The position numbers and the translations under genes were made by a program. A DNA stretch of 64,000 nt from Thalassotalea sp. LPB0316 (GTDB lineage Bacteria > Pseudomonadota > Gammaproteobacteria > Enterobacterales > Alteromonadaceae): assembly GCF_014898095.1 (NCBI RefSeq), contig NZ_CP062946.1, positions 868,001 to 932,000 on the forward strand, in the 5' to 3' direction. This document shows positions 27,573 through 37,521 of the stretch, piece after piece; position 1 is the first letter of the stretch; each line of letters opens with the position of its first letter. Below the pieces are notes generated by a model that was given only the letters and a program-made list of their open reading frames with translations, was not told the DNA's origin and searched no databases.

Positions 27573-27974
27573 TTAGCTGAACTTCATGCCAAGTTTTTCA
27601 AGCATTGCCATCATCTGTTCGTTAATCAAGTTAAGCGCTTTAAATGGCCTAACCATCACTTTGAATTCGACAATTTTTCCCGCCTCGTTAAAAGTGATCA
27701 TATCGATACCATTAACAAAAATACCAGTAATTTGTGTGGTGAATTCTAAAACAACTTTCTCACCGCCCTCGCGCCTTTCATGTGCTTCGGTAATATATTC
27801 AAAGGTTTCGTTTAAAAACGTGTGAAATGCAGCGGTCAAATACATTTGTACCATTTGCTTACCTTCAATTTTCCGGTGAATAACTGGAGAATGCAGCACA
27901 ACATTATCGGCTAGTAAATCAGCCAATCCAGTTAAATCTCTTGATGTTACTACCTGATGCCATTGTTCAATCAT
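27573..27974 (-). CDS. SnoaL/NTF2-like fold protein
   Basis: The 133-residue protein reads as a nuclear-transport-factor-2-like cone. The N-terminal helix 'MIEQWHQVVTSRDLTGLADL' leads to 'LADNVVLHSPV', the usual SnoaL-like start, and a beta-rich half follows ('VVLEFTTQITGIFVNGIDMI'). Such proteins bind small hydrophobic ligands or act as isomerases or hydrolases. No catalytic residues can be assigned and no neighbour explains its role. Confidence 0.7.
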   Translation of the reverse strand: MIEQWHQVVTSRDLTGLADLLADNVVLHSPVIHRKIEGKQMVQMYLTAAFHTFLNETFEYITEAHERREGGEKVVLEFTTQITGIFVNGIDMITFNEAGKIVEFKVMVRPFKALNLINEQMMAMLEKLGMKFS

Positions 27975-28099
27975 GATAATTATTCCGTTTTATTAAATTT
28001 TCACATGAGTTGTTATAGTTATTCACCGTATCTGACATATGTCAAGTTTAATTGTTGGGAGACAAAATGTTAATTGTGATAGTAAGTTGCTGATAGATA

Positions 28100-28360
28100 T
28101 ACCAAGTGAATTAAATATTTGATCACTCAGCGAGATTTAAAAGGCTTTTAGGCAAGGCTTTGATTGCCGATAATGGTTATTCCCTTATCAAAATCAGTAA
28201 CGAAGCATAAAAGCCTTTTAAACTCGCCCTTGGGAGCTCGTCAGAAAAGTGATAATTTCACAAATTTACTTGATGGAGAATGCTACATCTGCATAAATTT
28301 CTTTTATTCTAACTTCCCTGACGCAGCTCTGAGTCGGTCAAATATTTAGTCCAATTGGTA
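28100..28360. mobile_element. MITE-like palindromic element, 261 bp
   Basis: The ends are imperfect inverted repeats of about 25 bases: TACCAAGTGAATTAAATATT at 28100 and, on the other strand from 28360, TACCAATTGGACTAAATATT. Inside is a second long inverted repeat, left arm 28130-28153 (GCGAGATTTAAAAGGCTTTT) and right arm 28206-28228. There is no transposase. The 511-base gap 27975-28486 otherwise holds only the promoter region of the TetR gene. A 61-codon frame inside is an accident of the element. Confidence 0.7.
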
Positions 28361-28486
28361 TTTGTTAGGTATTTGTATTGATTGTTGAATATTTGAACTT
28401 AAAGTATTTGCTCGAAAATACTTCCGTTTTGTTAATAATTGATAGTATGATAGAAAAATTCGAGGCTGTAAGAGTAAATAATTATT

Positions 28487-29143
28487 ATGAAAACGCGGGA
28501 TAAAATAATTCAAGCCAGTATTGATTTATTTAATGAGCATGGAGAGCGAAACGTTACCACTAACCATATAGCTGCTCATTTAGGTATTAGCCCGGGTAAT
28601 CTTTATTATCACTTTCGAAATAAAGAAGACATTATTCTTTCGATTTACGAAGAATATGCAAGAAAATTATTACTTGATACCTTCCCAATAGCTTCACCAG
28701 ATATTGAGCCACTTGATGCCATCATCAATTACATGGATACGGTGTTTCAAGCGATGTCGAGATTCCGTTTCTTTTATGCAAACTTACCCGTTTTACTCGA
28801 TAAAAACCCAAGTTTGCGAGAAAAGTATGTTGAAGTTCAGGAGCTTATTCGCACGCAAGTGAGCGATTTACTCATTTCATTACGCGACGTAAACATGATT
28901 TCGTTTGAAGATGAAGAGTTGCCTGATTTAGTCAGTGTGTTGCGGATTGTTAACACGTTCTGGTTGAGTTTTTACCAAACACAAAACTTACATCCAAATA
29001 TTGATTCGTCAGTGTTTATTGAAGGTGTATTAAAAATCTTTGCTTTAATTCGCCCGTACACGACACCGGCAGCATTACCTGAATTTATTAAAGCGCGTGA
29101 CTTATACCTCAAGCGTCACCAAGAGATGCAAACGGTTGCTTAA
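28487..29143 (+). CDS. TetR/AcrR family transcriptional regulator
   Basis: The 218-residue protein has a standard TetR N-terminal DNA-binding domain (residues 1-50: 'TTNHIAAHLGISPGNLYYHF') and an all-helical ligand-binding region. The regulated genes are unknown. It may control itself or the divergent SnoaL-like gene. It overlaps the convergent kdkA by 4 bases. Confidence 0.85.
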   Translation: MKTRDKIIQASIDLFNEHGERNVTTNHIAAHLGISPGNLYYHFRNKEDIILSIYEEYARKLLLDTFPIASPDIEPLDAIINYMDTVFQAMSRFRFFYANLPVLLDKNPSLREKYVEVQELIRTQVSDLLISLRDVNMISFEDEELPDLVSVLRIVNTFWLSFYQTQNLHPNIDSSVFIEGVLKIFALIRPYTTPAALPEFIKARDLYLKRHQEMQTVA

Positions 29144-29883
29144 GTGCTTTGGTAACCTGCTAATAAGTGTTGCCAATCAGACTCTTGCCAATAAAACTCG
29201 CTTAGGCGAGTTTTTTCTTTTCTGAAGGAGCGCAACAAGCGATCAAGATTCGCGCGCTGCCATGTCTCATTGCATTTGCGTTGTTCACCGCGATCAAAGT
29301 CGATAAGCCAAACTTTATCACCTTGGTCGAGTAAAATGTTATGGCAGTTTAAATCGTCGTGATAAACCCCTAATTGATGAAAGGATTTGATAGTGCTGCC
29401 TATGGCTTGCCACTGATTTTCAGTTAGCGGGCGATTTGCTAATATGCTGACGACATCGTTGGCATTTTTAATTCGCTCGGTGATGAGATCCGCGCTGTAA
29501 CACAGGCCATATTTTCTAATACCGATAGCAATAGGTGCCGGGCAGGGTAAACCATGTGCTTTCATGTACACCAAGAGTTCGAACTCGCGCTTAGCTCGGG
29601 TGTGTTCGATGCCTAAGAATACGTATTTATCTTTGATGAGCTTGCCAATTAAACCACCGCGATAGTAATGCTTTAATACCCATTGCTGCTGATTGTGTTC
29701 AACAAAGTAAGTGGTGCCACGCCCTTGAGCAGTGCCACTAATGGCATTTTTACTCAGCCAGAATTGGGGTGAAAAAATTGCCATATCAGCTTCTGCCAAT
29801 TTGGACTCATCAAATGCTAAGTAACATTTTGAGCTTTTAACAACTTTTATCTGACCTGACTTTTCAATTGCATTGGGATTCAC
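29140..29883 (-). CDS. kdkA: 3-deoxy-D-manno-octulosonic acid (Kdo) kinase
   Basis: The 247-residue protein has a small kinase fold: 'WVLKHYYRGGL' holds the ATP-binding lysine, 'YHDDLNCHNILL' is the catalytic loop and 'WLIDFDRG' the metal-binding aspartate. This matches KdkA, which phosphorylates position 4 of the Kdo on lipid A in bacteria that carry one Kdo. The Kdo transferase gene waaA is encoded 0.5 kb away on the same strand, which supports the call. Confidence 0.9.
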   Translation of the reverse strand: MNPNAIEKSGQIKVVKSSKCYLAFDESKLAEADMAIFSPQFWLSKNAISGTAQGRGTTYFVEHNQQQWVLKHYYRGGLIGKLIKDKYVFLGIEHTRAKREFELLVYMKAHGLPCPAPIAIGIRKYGLCYSADLITERIKNANDVVSILANRPLTENQWQAIGSTIKSFHQLGVYHDDLNCHNILLDQGDKVWLIDFDRGEQRKCNETWQRANLDRLLRSFRKEKTRLSEFYWQESDWQHLLAGYQST

Positions 29884-29940
29884 AGGGTAATAGCTTCTCT
29901 ATTTTATATCTGCGCCTATTGTGGTTTTTCCCATCTGCTA

Positions 29941-29975
29941 GGTCAATTGGAATTAAACCATTTTTTCACTTGGTA
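29941..29975. repeat. Short TACCAA-type repeat upstream of the DUF465 gene
   Basis: It ends in TTTTTTCACTTGGTA, the reverse of TACCAAGTGA seen at the 28.1-kb element, and begins with CAATTGGAATTAA. Likely another reduced copy of this repeat family. Confidence 0.35.
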
Positions 29976-30061
29976 TCAGTATTTGCTTGCGCTAGATCAA
30001 TGAAGATTCTGCTTTGGTAGGTACTATGAAGGCAACAAAGATAACATTAAGGGTAAACAAG

Positions 30062-30313
30062 ATGTCTATTGAAAAGCACGATCTACACCACGAGTTTCCA
30101 GAGTTTCATGATGAGATCCACGACTTAAAAATGAATGATGCTCACTTTGCAAGACTATTTAAAGAGTACCATGAAGTAAACAAAGAAGTGATCCGCATTG
30201 AAGAAGGTGTTGAAAACACCACAGATCAGTATCTAGAAGAACGCAAGCTCAAGCGTCTTAATTTAAAAGACAACCTATTTGTTATGCTGAAAAAGCAACA
30301 AGAACAAGCGTAA
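30062..30313 (+). CDS. DUF465 / YdcH-family small helical protein
   Basis: The start is taken at ATG 30062 (MSIEKHDLHHEFPEF) because the family begins there and an AAGGG stands upstream; an earlier ATG at 30014 adds 16 untypical residues. The 83-residue product is a helical hairpin with 'FARLFKEYHEVNKEVIRIE' and 'LKRLNLKDNLFVML', typical of DUF465. Its function is unknown. Confidence 0.88.
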   Translation: MSIEKHDLHHEFPEFHDEIHDLKMNDAHFARLFKEYHEVNKEVIRIEEGVENTTDQYLEERKLKRLNLKDNLFVMLKKQQEQA

Positions 30314-30326
30314 GTTTCTCTCTAAG

Positions 30327-30347
30327 GGCTTACTGGTAAAGTAAGCC
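30327..30347 (+). terminator. Hairpin after the DUF465 gene
   Basis: GGCTTACT-GGTAA-AGTAAGCC is a perfect 8-base stem, 13 bases after the stop, without a T run, so termination is uncertain. Confidence 0.35.
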
Positions 30348-30401
30348 GGCAGTTATAGCTATAAGCAACTAATAACAATAACAAAGACCATTGGCCAATA
30401 C

Positions 30402-31700
30402 TTAGTTTACTAGGTGTTGGCTTATTTTTTGGTGGGTTGTCACTAATGCTCCTTGATTTTGGTTGACGACCTTACGAGCGTTGTCACCAAGTGCTTGGCT
30501 ACGCTCGGGGTTGGCAAGTAAATAACAAACCTGCTCACTCAATTGAGTTTGATAATTCACTGGTGCGATACCTTCAGTTAATTGGATAATTGCCCCGCCA
30601 TTGAGCATGTTAGTCATCACTTGTTTGAAATTTGACATATTGGGGCCAACAATAATCGGCTTGTGATAAAAAGCTGGCTCTAATGGGTTGTGACCACCTA
30701 CTTGGCTAAAGCTGCCACCCATAGTAACAACATCGGCAAGCTTAAATGCCGCCATTAATTCACCTAAACTATCAAGTAGCCATACTTGATGGTCGGCTAG
30801 AACCGACGCTGCTGTGCTGCGCCTTACGGTGTTAAATTGCGCTTGGCATAGTGTCGCGATTTCTTCAAAACGCTCAGGGTGTCTTGGGACTAATATCAAC
30901 AGCAAATCAGGTTGTGTTTTTAAGATTTCGCTCAATGCGCCTAAAACAATTTTTTCGTCACCTGGGTGAGTGCTGGCAACCAGCCAAACAGGTCGTTTGG
31001 TTGTAATTAATTGATCAAGCTGCTGCTGCTTTTCTATGACATCCTCTGATAGGACAATATCGTATTTGAGATTGCCCGATACCTGCGTGATGTTAGTTGG
31101 GGCCCCTAAGGCAAGAAAGTTTTCTTGGTTATCAATACTCTGGCACAGAATATCATCGAAATTCTGTAAGCACGGTGTGATCAACCAAGTTAGCTTGCGA
31201 TAGCTTTTCATTGAATTATTCGATAACCGACCATTGATTAATTGTAAATGGATACCTTGATGGCGCGCTTGCTGTATCAAATTCGGCCAGAGTTCTGTTT
31301 CCATGACGACTAAGCTTTTAGGCGCGAGGGTTTTGAGAAAAACATAGCTCGACAATGGGTTATCGATAGGTAAGTAAACGTGTTGTACCCGATCGCCAAA
31401 TAATTTTTTGACCTGCTCTGAGCCCGTTGGTGTAAATGTCGTGAAGGTGATCGGTGTTTCGGGGTGAGTCAGCAATAACTTTTGTACCAAAGCTTTTAGT
31501 GCTAATACCTCGCCAACACTCGAGGCGTGAATAATAAGGCCACCTTTTGCTAAACCTTTGGGTAGAATACCTAAGCGCTCAATAAGTCGATGGCGATAGG
31601 CTGTTTGACGTGTTGAGCGAATAATTAAAGCGAGCAAAAGTACTGGTGTTAAAAGTAACATCAGCAGGCGATAGCAAAGCAAAGCGAAGAAGTATTTCAA
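30402..31700 (-). CDS. waaA: 3-deoxy-D-manno-octulosonic acid transferase
   Basis: The 432-residue GT30 enzyme has one N-terminal membrane anchor (about residues 4-25), the catalytic region 'ASSVGEVLALKALV', and the C-terminal donor-binding blocks 'MGGSFSQVGGHNPLEPAFY' and 'VGPNMSNF'. It adds Kdo from CMP-Kdo to lipid IVA at the inner membrane. With kdkA nearby the organism probably makes a one-Kdo phosphorylated core. Confidence 0.95.
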   Translation of the reverse strand: MKYFFALLCYRLLMLLLTPVLLLALIIRSTRQTAYRHRLIERLGILPKGLAKGGLIIHASSVGEVLALKALVQKLLLTHPETPITFTTFTPTGSEQVKKLFGDRVQHVYLPIDNPLSSYVFLKTLAPKSLVVMETELWPNLIQQARHQGIHLQLINGRLSNNSMKSYRKLTWLITPCLQNFDDILCQSIDNQENFLALGAPTNITQVSGNLKYDIVLSEDVIEKQQQLDQLITTKRPVWLVASTHPGDEKIVLGALSEILKTQPDLLLILVPRHPERFEEIATLCQAQFNTVRRSTAASVLADHQVWLLDSLGELMAAFKLADVVTMGGSFSQVGGHNPLEPAFYHKPIIVGPNMSNFKQVMTNMLNGGAIIQLTEGIAPVNYQTQLSEQVCYLLANPERSQALGDNARKVVNQNQGALVTTHQKISQHLVN

Positions 31701-31968
31701 AAACGACTCATTGGATGATTGTTGATATCAAGCAGTATAACGAAGTCTGATATCGCTCAACAAGCGTGAAAATGTCCAAGCCTCTGCTATCATTGCTTTA
31801 ATTGGCAAAAATGATGAACAAATCGAACAGTTTTATTGATAAAACTAACAGATAAGCATGTGCTTTTTATTTGGTTATCGCGTAAAATTCGCTAAAAATG
31901 ATGCCTAGTTCGCATAATAAAATGCGGTTGGGTGGCTATTATCACAAATTATTTACAACGAGGCGGTT

Positions 31969-33165
31969 ATGTCATCGAATTTTTATCAGTATTTGCAACA
32001 GCAAATTGACCAAGTAAAAGAAGAAGGTTTGTACAAAGACGAACGCGTTATAACCACTGCTCAACAGGCGGCAATAGCCGTTGCGTCTGGCGAACAGGTG
32101 ATTAACTTTTGTGCTAACAACTACTTAGGATTAGCAAATCACCCGTCATTGATTGAAGCGGCAAAAGCAGGCTTAGACGACCACGGTTTTGGTATGGCAT
32201 CTGTGCGTTTTATTTGTGGTACGCAAGACATTCACAAAACCTTAGAGCAAAAATTAAGTGACTTCCTCGGCATGGAAGACACCATTTTATATTCGTCTTG
32301 TTTCGATGCTAACGCTGGTTTATTTGAAACCTTATTAGGACCAGAAGATGCCATTATCAGTGACGCCTTAAATCACGCATCTATTATCGATGGTGTACGT
32401 TTGTGTAAAGCTAAACGCTTTCGCTATGCAAACAACGATTTAACCGAGCTTGAAGCCTGCTTAAAAGCTGCTGATGAAGCCGGTGCACGCTATAAACTGA
32501 TTGCTACTGATGGCGTGTTTTCGATGGACGGCGTTATTGCCAACCTAAAAGGTATTTGTGATTTAGCCGATAAGTACAATGCATTAGTCATGGTTGATGA
32601 TTCACACGCGGTTGGTTTTGTCGGCGAACAAGGTCGTGGCAGTCACGAATATTGTGATGTTATGGGGCGCGTTGACATTATTACCGGCACGCTTGGCAAA
32701 GCTATGGGCGGTGCTTCTGGCGGCTATACCTCTGCGAAAAAAGAAATCGTTGAGTGGCTGCGTCAGCGCTCTCGTCCGTATTTATTTTCAAACTCATTAG
32801 CACCAGCGATTGTGAGTGCATCGATTCGTGTTTTAGACTTGTTAGCCGAAGGTGATGAGCTGAGAAAAACACTAAAAGATAACGCCAAATACTTCAGAGA
32901 AAACATGGAAGCGGCTGGCTTTACTTGTGCCGGTGCCGACCACGCCATTGTGCCGGTTATGCTAGGCGATGCCAAGGTTGCCAGTGAAATGGCAAATCGC
33001 TTATTGGCCGAAGGTATTTACGTGATTGGTTTCTCTTTCCCTGTCGTACCGAAAGGACAGGCGCGAATTCGCACGCAAATTTCAGCTGCTCACACTAAAG
33101 CACAGCTAGATAAAGCGATTGAAGCTTTTGTGCGTATTGGCAAAGAAATGGCTGTTATTGCTTAG
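31969..33165 (+). CDS. kbl: Glycine C-acetyltransferase (2-amino-3-ketobutyrate CoA ligase)
   Basis: The 398-residue length matches Kbl exactly. The PLP lysine lies in '[14 protein letters not shown]', and 'NYLGLANHP' and '[10 protein letters not shown]' are family blocks. It converts 2-amino-3-ketobutyrate and CoA to glycine and acetyl-CoA. GAGG stands before ATG 31969. It forms the threonine-degradation operon with tdh, 69 bases downstream. Confidence 0.96.
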   Translation: MSSNFYQYLQQQIDQVKEEGLYKDERVITTAQQAAIAVASGEQVINFCANNYLGLANHPSLIEAAKAGLDDHGFGMASVRFICGTQDIHKTLEQKLSDFLGMEDTILYSSCFDANAGLFETLLGPEDAIISDALNHASIIDGVRLCKAKRFRYANNDLTELEACLKAADEAGARYKLIATDGVFSMDGVIANLKGICDLADKYNALVMVDDSHAVGFVGEQGRGSHEYCDVMGRVDIITGTLGKAMGGASGGYTSAKKEIVEWLRQRSRPYLFSNSLAPAIVSASIRVLDLLAEGDELRKTLKDNAKYFRENMEAAGFTCAGADHAIVPVMLGDAKVASEMANRLLAEGIYVIGFSFPVVPKGQARIRTQISAAHTKAQLDKAIEAFVRIGKEMAVIA

Positions 33166-33234
33166 GCATAAGACAAAGCTAGTAGGTACGTATTTACTAG
33201 CAATTTAAATCGTTAAATATTTGAGATTAATGAC

Positions 33235-34269
33235 ATGAAATCATTAGCTAAGTTGCACGCCAAAGAAGGCATTTGGATGACTGACTCACCCAAGCCGGAA
33301 ATGGGGCACAATGACTTATTAATAAAGATTAATAAAACCGCAATTTGTGGTACCGATATTCATATCTACAACTGGGACGAATGGTCGCAAAAAACGATTC
33401 CCGTCCCTATGGTTGTTGGCCATGAATACGCGGGTGTGGTTGTTGATATGGGCCAAGAAGTGAAAGGCTTTAGTGTTGGCGATCGCGTTTCGGGTGAAGG
33501 CCATATTACCTGTGGCCACTGTCGTAACTGTCGCGGTGGTCGCACCCATTTATGTCGCAACACTGTTGGTGTAGGCGTGGACCGCGAAGGTTCATTTGCT
33601 GAATACTTAGTGATCCCTGCGTTTAACGCTTTTAAATTACCTGATGAAATCTCAGATGATTTAGCCGCGATTTTTGACCCGTTTGGCAATGCAGTTCATA
33701 CCGCATTATCGTTCGATTTAGTCGGTGAAGATGTGTTGATCACTGGCGCTGGTCCGATTGGTATTATGGCTGCCGCAGTAGCAAAACACGTTGGTGCTCG
33801 CCATGTCGTCATTACCGATGTTAATGAGTATCGCCTTGAACTTGCTCGAAAGATGGGCGCAACACGCGCGGTTGATGTCAGTAAAGAAAAACTCAGCGAC
33901 GTGATGGCTCAATTAGGTATGACAGAAGGCTTTGATGTTGGTCTTGAAATGTCAGGCGTGCCAATGGCGTTTACGGATATGTTAGAAAACATGAACCACG
34001 GTGGTAAAATTGCCATGCTAGGTATTCCTGGTAGCGATATGGCCATTGACTGGAGTAAAGTCATTTTCAAAGGGTTGACGATCAAAGGTATTTACGGTCG
34101 AGAAATGTTCGAAACTTGGTACAAAATGGCAAGCTTGATCCAATCTGGTTTAGACTTATCGCCGATTATCACGCACCACTACGATATTGATGATTTCCAA
34201 CAAGGCTTTGATGTCATGCGTTCTGGTCAATCGGGTAAAGTGATTCTCGATTGGACAAAAAACAGCTAA
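33235..34269 (+). CDS. tdh: L-threonine 3-dehydrogenase
   Basis: The 344-residue zinc alcohol-dehydrogenase-family enzyme has the catalytic zinc ligands in '[13 protein letters not shown]' and 'GHEYAGVV', and a structural zinc loop with [15 protein letters not shown]. The NAD fold is '[12 protein letters not shown]'. It oxidises threonine to 2-amino-3-ketobutyrate, the substrate of Kbl. A terminator follows. Confidence 0.96.
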   Translation: MKSLAKLHAKEGIWMTDSPKPEMGHNDLLIKINKTAICGTDIHIYNWDEWSQKTIPVPMVVGHEYAGVVVDMGQEVKGFSVGDRVSGEGHITCGHCRNCRGGRTHLCRNTVGVGVDREGSFAEYLVIPAFNAFKLPDEISDDLAAIFDPFGNAVHTALSFDLVGEDVLITGAGPIGIMAAAVAKHVGARHVVITDVNEYRLELARKMGATRAVDVSKEKLSDVMAQLGMTEGFDVGLEMSGVPMAFTDMLENMNHGGKIAMLGIPGSDMAIDWSKVIFKGLTIKGIYGREMFETWYKMASLIQSGLDLSPIITHHYDIDDFQQGFDVMRSGQSGKVILDWTKNS

Positions 34270-34303
34270 GCAATCATTTTAGCGATTGCTATAGTATGAT
34301 GAA

Positions 34304-34330
34304 TAAAAAGGGGGCATGGCTCCCTTTTTT
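34304..34330 (+). terminator. Terminator after kbl-tdh
   Basis: AAAAAGGGGGC / GCTCCCTTTTTT with a short loop and a six-T tail, 35 bases after the tdh stop. Confidence 0.8.
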
Positions 34331-34365
34331 GACAAGAAAATATAAATTGAATGAGAAGGTGAGTT

Positions 34366-34701
34366 ATGTCAACAAATTCTGTTGATAGTTTTAATCATAT
34401 GAGTGCAAACCAACTAAACGAACGCTTGGCTAACGAAGCGCTAGTTATTGTTGATATTCGCGATGCCAATGCCTTTGCCAATGGCCGTATTTTAGGCGCT
34501 CAGCACTTAACGAATGACAACTTAGGTGATTTTATCCGAGTAGCCGACTTAGATGCGCCAACCGTTGTTTGTTGTTATCACGGTATTTCGAGCCAACAGG
34601 CTGCTCAGTTTCTTGCCAGCCAAGATTTTAGTGATGTTTACTCGCTCGACGGCGGCTTTGAAATGTGGCAAACCACCCATCCAGAAAAAGTAGAGCGCTA
34701 A
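34366..34701 (+). CDS. glpE: Thiosulfate sulfurtransferase GlpE (single-domain rhodanese)
   Basis: The 111-residue rhodanese carries the active-site loop CYHGISS (near residue 66), typical of GlpE. It transfers sulfane sulfur to cyanide, thioredoxin or other acceptors. Its stop TAA overlaps the glpG start ATG by one base (TAATG), so the two are translationally coupled. Confidence 0.93.
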   Translation: MSTNSVDSFNHMSANQLNERLANEALVIVDIRDANAFANGRILGAQHLTNDNLGDFIRVADLDAPTVVCCYHGISSQQAAQFLASQDFSDVYSLDGGFEMWQTTHPEKVER

Positions 34702-35567
34702 TGTCTGATCACGGCTTAACGCCACTTGTTGAGGTTAACCAACAAAATATAGCGCTGATTTTCTGTGATTATTTAAAAGCACAAGAGATTCGCGCTGAAG
34801 TTATCTCATCTGAGGCAGGTTATGTCATTTGTTGCCAACCTGACGCCATTGGTCAGGCGCGAGAGCTGTTCGAGGTTTTTATTCAAAACCCCTACGACAA
34901 ACGTTATCAAAAGGCCGCTTGGCATCAAGGTCAAGTGACCGAGCTCGATGATAATCAAGATAACTTATTAACGGTGTTTAAAAATAATTTCCTCGCTCAT
35001 GCTGGGCCAACGACATTAACCGTGTTTATTGCTTGCTGGGCTGTTTACGGTTTGAGTGTGTTTGGCTTTGCCATGGACATGTTTAATAGCTTGAAGTTCT
35101 ACAGTGACTTTTCTTGGTCTGAAGTTATTATCCAACCACACCGTTTAATAACGCCTGCGCTGTTTCACTTCTCCCTGTTACATATCGCCTTTAACACCAT
35201 GTGGTGGTGGCAACTAGGTGGCGCGATTGAAAAGGAGCAGGGCGTGCAACATTTACTGCTGATTTTTATCATCAGTGCAGTGGTGTCGAATGTTAGTCAG
35301 TTTCTTGTATCTGGGCCCAATTTTGGTGGCTTGTCTGGTGTTGTTTATGCCGTTGTTGGCTATGTTTGGTTTATGGGATATTTAATGCCCGAAAAAGGTC
35401 TGCAATTATCAAAGCCAGTGATAGGTATGTTGTTGGTTTGGTTAGTGTTAGGATTTGTTGACTTATTGCCAGTAAATGTTGCCAACACCGCACATCTAAC
35501 CGGTTTAATTAGTGGTTGTGTCTTGGCTTTGTTGTATGTGAACTGGCATAAAAAAAGGCAGTCTTAA
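34701..35567 (+). CDS. glpG: Rhomboid intramembrane serine protease GlpG
   Basis: The start is ATG 34701 ([12 protein letters not shown]), overlapping the glpE stop; a start further upstream would lie inside glpE. The 288-residue protein has an N-terminal cytoplasmic domain (1-95), then six membrane segments. The catalytic serine lies in 'GGLSGVVYAVVGY' and the histidine in 'VANTAHLTGLISG'. It cleaves membrane segments of other proteins. Confidence 0.94.
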   Translation: MSDHGLTPLVEVNQQNIALIFCDYLKAQEIRAEVISSEAGYVICCQPDAIGQARELFEVFIQNPYDKRYQKAAWHQGQVTELDDNQDNLLTVFKNNFLAHAGPTTLTVFIACWAVYGLSVFGFAMDMFNSLKFYSDFSWSEVIIQPHRLITPALFHFSLLHIAFNTMWWWQLGGAIEKEQGVQHLLLIFIISAVVSNVSQFLVSGPNFGGLSGVVYAVVGYVWFMGYLMPEKGLQLSKPVIGMLLVWLVLGFVDLLPVNVANTAHLTGLISGCVLALLYVNWHKKRQS

Positions 35568-35577
35568 CTGCCTTTGT
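35551..35577. terminator. Bidirectional terminator overlapping the glpG stop
   Basis: AAAAAAGGCAGT / ACTGCCTTTGTT. The hairpin overlaps the end of glpG and can serve the convergent FliL-like gene through its A run. Confidence 0.75.
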
Positions 35578-35609
35578 TCACTACCAATACTTGTTATCCC
35601 GAGTTCGGG

Positions 35610-35990
35610 TTAGTTATCAAGCCATTGGGTAAAAAGTAGTTTTTTAACCAGTGGCTGACCCGTCTCTTGAGTAAGTAATTCTTTAACGCGATCTTCACAG
35701 AGCTTTTGAATTTCGCTGCGACCGCGAATCGATTTGATTTTTTCTTCAGGTTGTTGACCGATCACAGTAATGATCGCATCACGCAATAACGGCGAGTGGT
35801 GTTCGACAACTTCTAGATTAGACGTTCCTTCGATCATTAACTCAACGGTTAAGCGAACAAAGCCCATTTTCTTTTGCGTTGAAACATAATTCGTCACAAT
35901 ATCTGGCTCAAACCCATAATAAGCGTATTCAGCCGCTTTAGCTGTGCTAAGGCAAGATAATAATAACAAACAAGAAATCAGCTTTTTCAT
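35610..35990 (-). CDS. FliL-like protein
   Basis: The start is taken at ATG 35990, which gives a clean signal or anchor sequence 'MKKLISCLLLLSCLSTAKA'; two earlier ATGs add up to ten residues. The 126-residue product has the C-terminal FliL fold pattern: 'MGFVRLTVELMIEG', 'HSPLLRDAIITVIG' and 'GQPLVKKLLFTQWL'. Flagellar FliL stabilises the stator, but this copy stands outside any flagellar cluster, as do other orphan FliL-like proteins of this order. Confidence 0.85.
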   Translation of the reverse strand: MKKLISCLLLLSCLSTAKAAEYAYYGFEPDIVTNYVSTQKKMGFVRLTVELMIEGTSNLEVVEHHSPLLRDAIITVIGQQPEEKIKSIRGRSEIQKLCEDRVKELLTQETGQPLVKKLLFTQWLDN

Positions 35991-36083
35991 AACTTGGAAC
36001 GTTTTTCTACTCATAATCAATACTGTGGATCATAACCTGATTTTATGCAATGGTCAGGTATTATTTAATCAATATTTTTCGTA

Positions 36084-37439
36084 TTACGCATTGGCTAAGT
36101 TGCGCATCCACTTTTTCTGTAAAACACGGGCAAAAAATAAAAATGCTTTGGCTACTTCTTCTGAATAAGTCGCTAAGGCAACCCAAAACAAGGGTAATTG
36201 CAGCACAAAAGCACAGTAATAGGTTAACGGAATACTAATCAGCCACATGCCAACAATATCAATGTATAAGCAGGCTTTGGTTTCTCCACCGGCGCGCAAT
36301 ACGCCCATGGCTTGGGTCATATTAGTAATTTTTATCCACGCACCTAAGCAGATGATTAGAAAGACGTCACTGGCTAAATCAACAGTGGGGACAGGAAGAT
36401 CAGCAAATGGAATAAACACCCAATGCTTGGCGAAATAAAGCAGAGCGCCCAGCAGCAAGCCAACAATCGGCGCAAGTGTAATAAAGCTTCTCGCCGTTGA
36501 CCAAGCTTCGTCAAATTTATCTGCGCCTAGTTTTTGCCCGACCATAATCGCGCAAGCGCTAGCAAAGCCAAAAAACAGTGAAATATACATACCTTCAATT
36601 GGTGATAGCAGGCTCATTACAGCGAGCTCTTTAGTGCCCATTTGACCGTAAATTAGCTGATAAACAAACGTGCCAAGTGACCATACACCGAAACTAAACA
36701 TCATTGGCCAAACAATTTTTAATAACTTCCACCAAGGTCTCGGGTTAGCCAAGAGTTTGATATCTTCACTATGAGGGATTACTGGATGAAGTGCTCGCAT
36801 GAGTACATAAAGAAAAATCATCAAGTGAATAGCGCGAGAAATGGTGGTTGCTAAAGCCGCACCGTCAACACCCAATGCCTCGATACCTAAACCGCCGTTG
36901 ATCAACCAATAGTTGAGCACGATATTGACAGCAATGGCAATGGTGCTTAAGGCCATGGGTAAACGCACTTGGTTGATACTGCGAAGCGCATTTTCTAACA
37001 CCATGATCACGGCGATTAAACAAAGGCTAGGCATGGTGATCCACAAGTAACTTTGGCCAAGCGCGATCACTTGTGCGTCGTTACTGCCGATGGCAATCAC
37101 ATCGTCAGCTAGATAGAAAAAGCCAAAAATAATCGGGAGCATCGCCAGTACACCAATGAGAGATCCCATTAATACGGTACGACGAATTTTCTCGTGTTGT
37201 TGCGCGCCCCAATACTGAGCAACTAGGATACCGACCCCCCAAGATAACCCCATAATAATCACTAGTACAACAAACTGAATGCGATTACCTAGGCCTACCG
37301 CTGCCACCGCTGCGTCACCTAAATGACTGACCATCATGACATCGACCATGCCCAATAGCGTGACTAGGGTATTTTGCAGGGAGATTGGCCAAGCGAGCTT
37401 GAAGCTAGCTTTTAAAGAACGGGTATTGAGCCAAGACAT
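36084..37439 (-). CDS. MATE family multidrug/cation antiporter
   Basis: The 451-residue protein has about 12 membrane segments and the MATE internal duplication. Its N-terminal block reads 'AWPISLQNTLVTLLGMVDVM', with 'MSHLGDAAVAAVGLGNR' next. It probably exports cationic compounds using sodium or protons. It is a single gene, divergent from ubiC. Confidence 0.9.
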   Translation of the reverse strand: MSWLNTRSLKASFKLAWPISLQNTLVTLLGMVDVMMVSHLGDAAVAAVGLGNRIQFVVLVIIMGLSWGVGILVAQYWGAQQHEKIRRTVLMGSLIGVLAMLPIIFGFFYLADDVIAIGSNDAQVIALGQSYLWITMPSLCLIAVIMVLENALRSINQVRLPMALSTIAIAVNIVLNYWLINGGLGIEALGVDGAALATTISRAIHLMIFLYVLMRALHPVIPHSEDIKLLANPRPWWKLLKIVWPMMFSFGVWSLGTFVYQLIYGQMGTKELAVMSLLSPIEGMYISLFFGFASACAIMVGQKLGADKFDEAWSTARSFITLAPIVGLLLGALLYFAKHWVFIPFADLPVPTVDLASDVFLIICLGAWIKITNMTQAMGVLRAGGETKACLYIDIVGMWLISIPLTYYCAFVLQLPLFWVALATYSEEVAKAFLFFARVLQKKWMRNLANA

Positions 37440-37521
37440 GTAAAGGGGGGACTCCAGAAAAGTGCAACTAAATTAGGCAATGACATCATAGACTTGTTAT
37501 TATAAGCGCTAGATAAAATTA

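Noticed and set aside
28164..28349. A 61-codon frame in the gap before the TetR gene
   Set aside because: It lies wholly inside the palindromic element at 28100-28360 and has no ribosome site; the sequence is explained by the repeat.
33319..33912. Long minus-strand frames opposite tdh
   Set aside because: They have no ribosome sites or recognisable protein features and mirror the codon bias of tdh.
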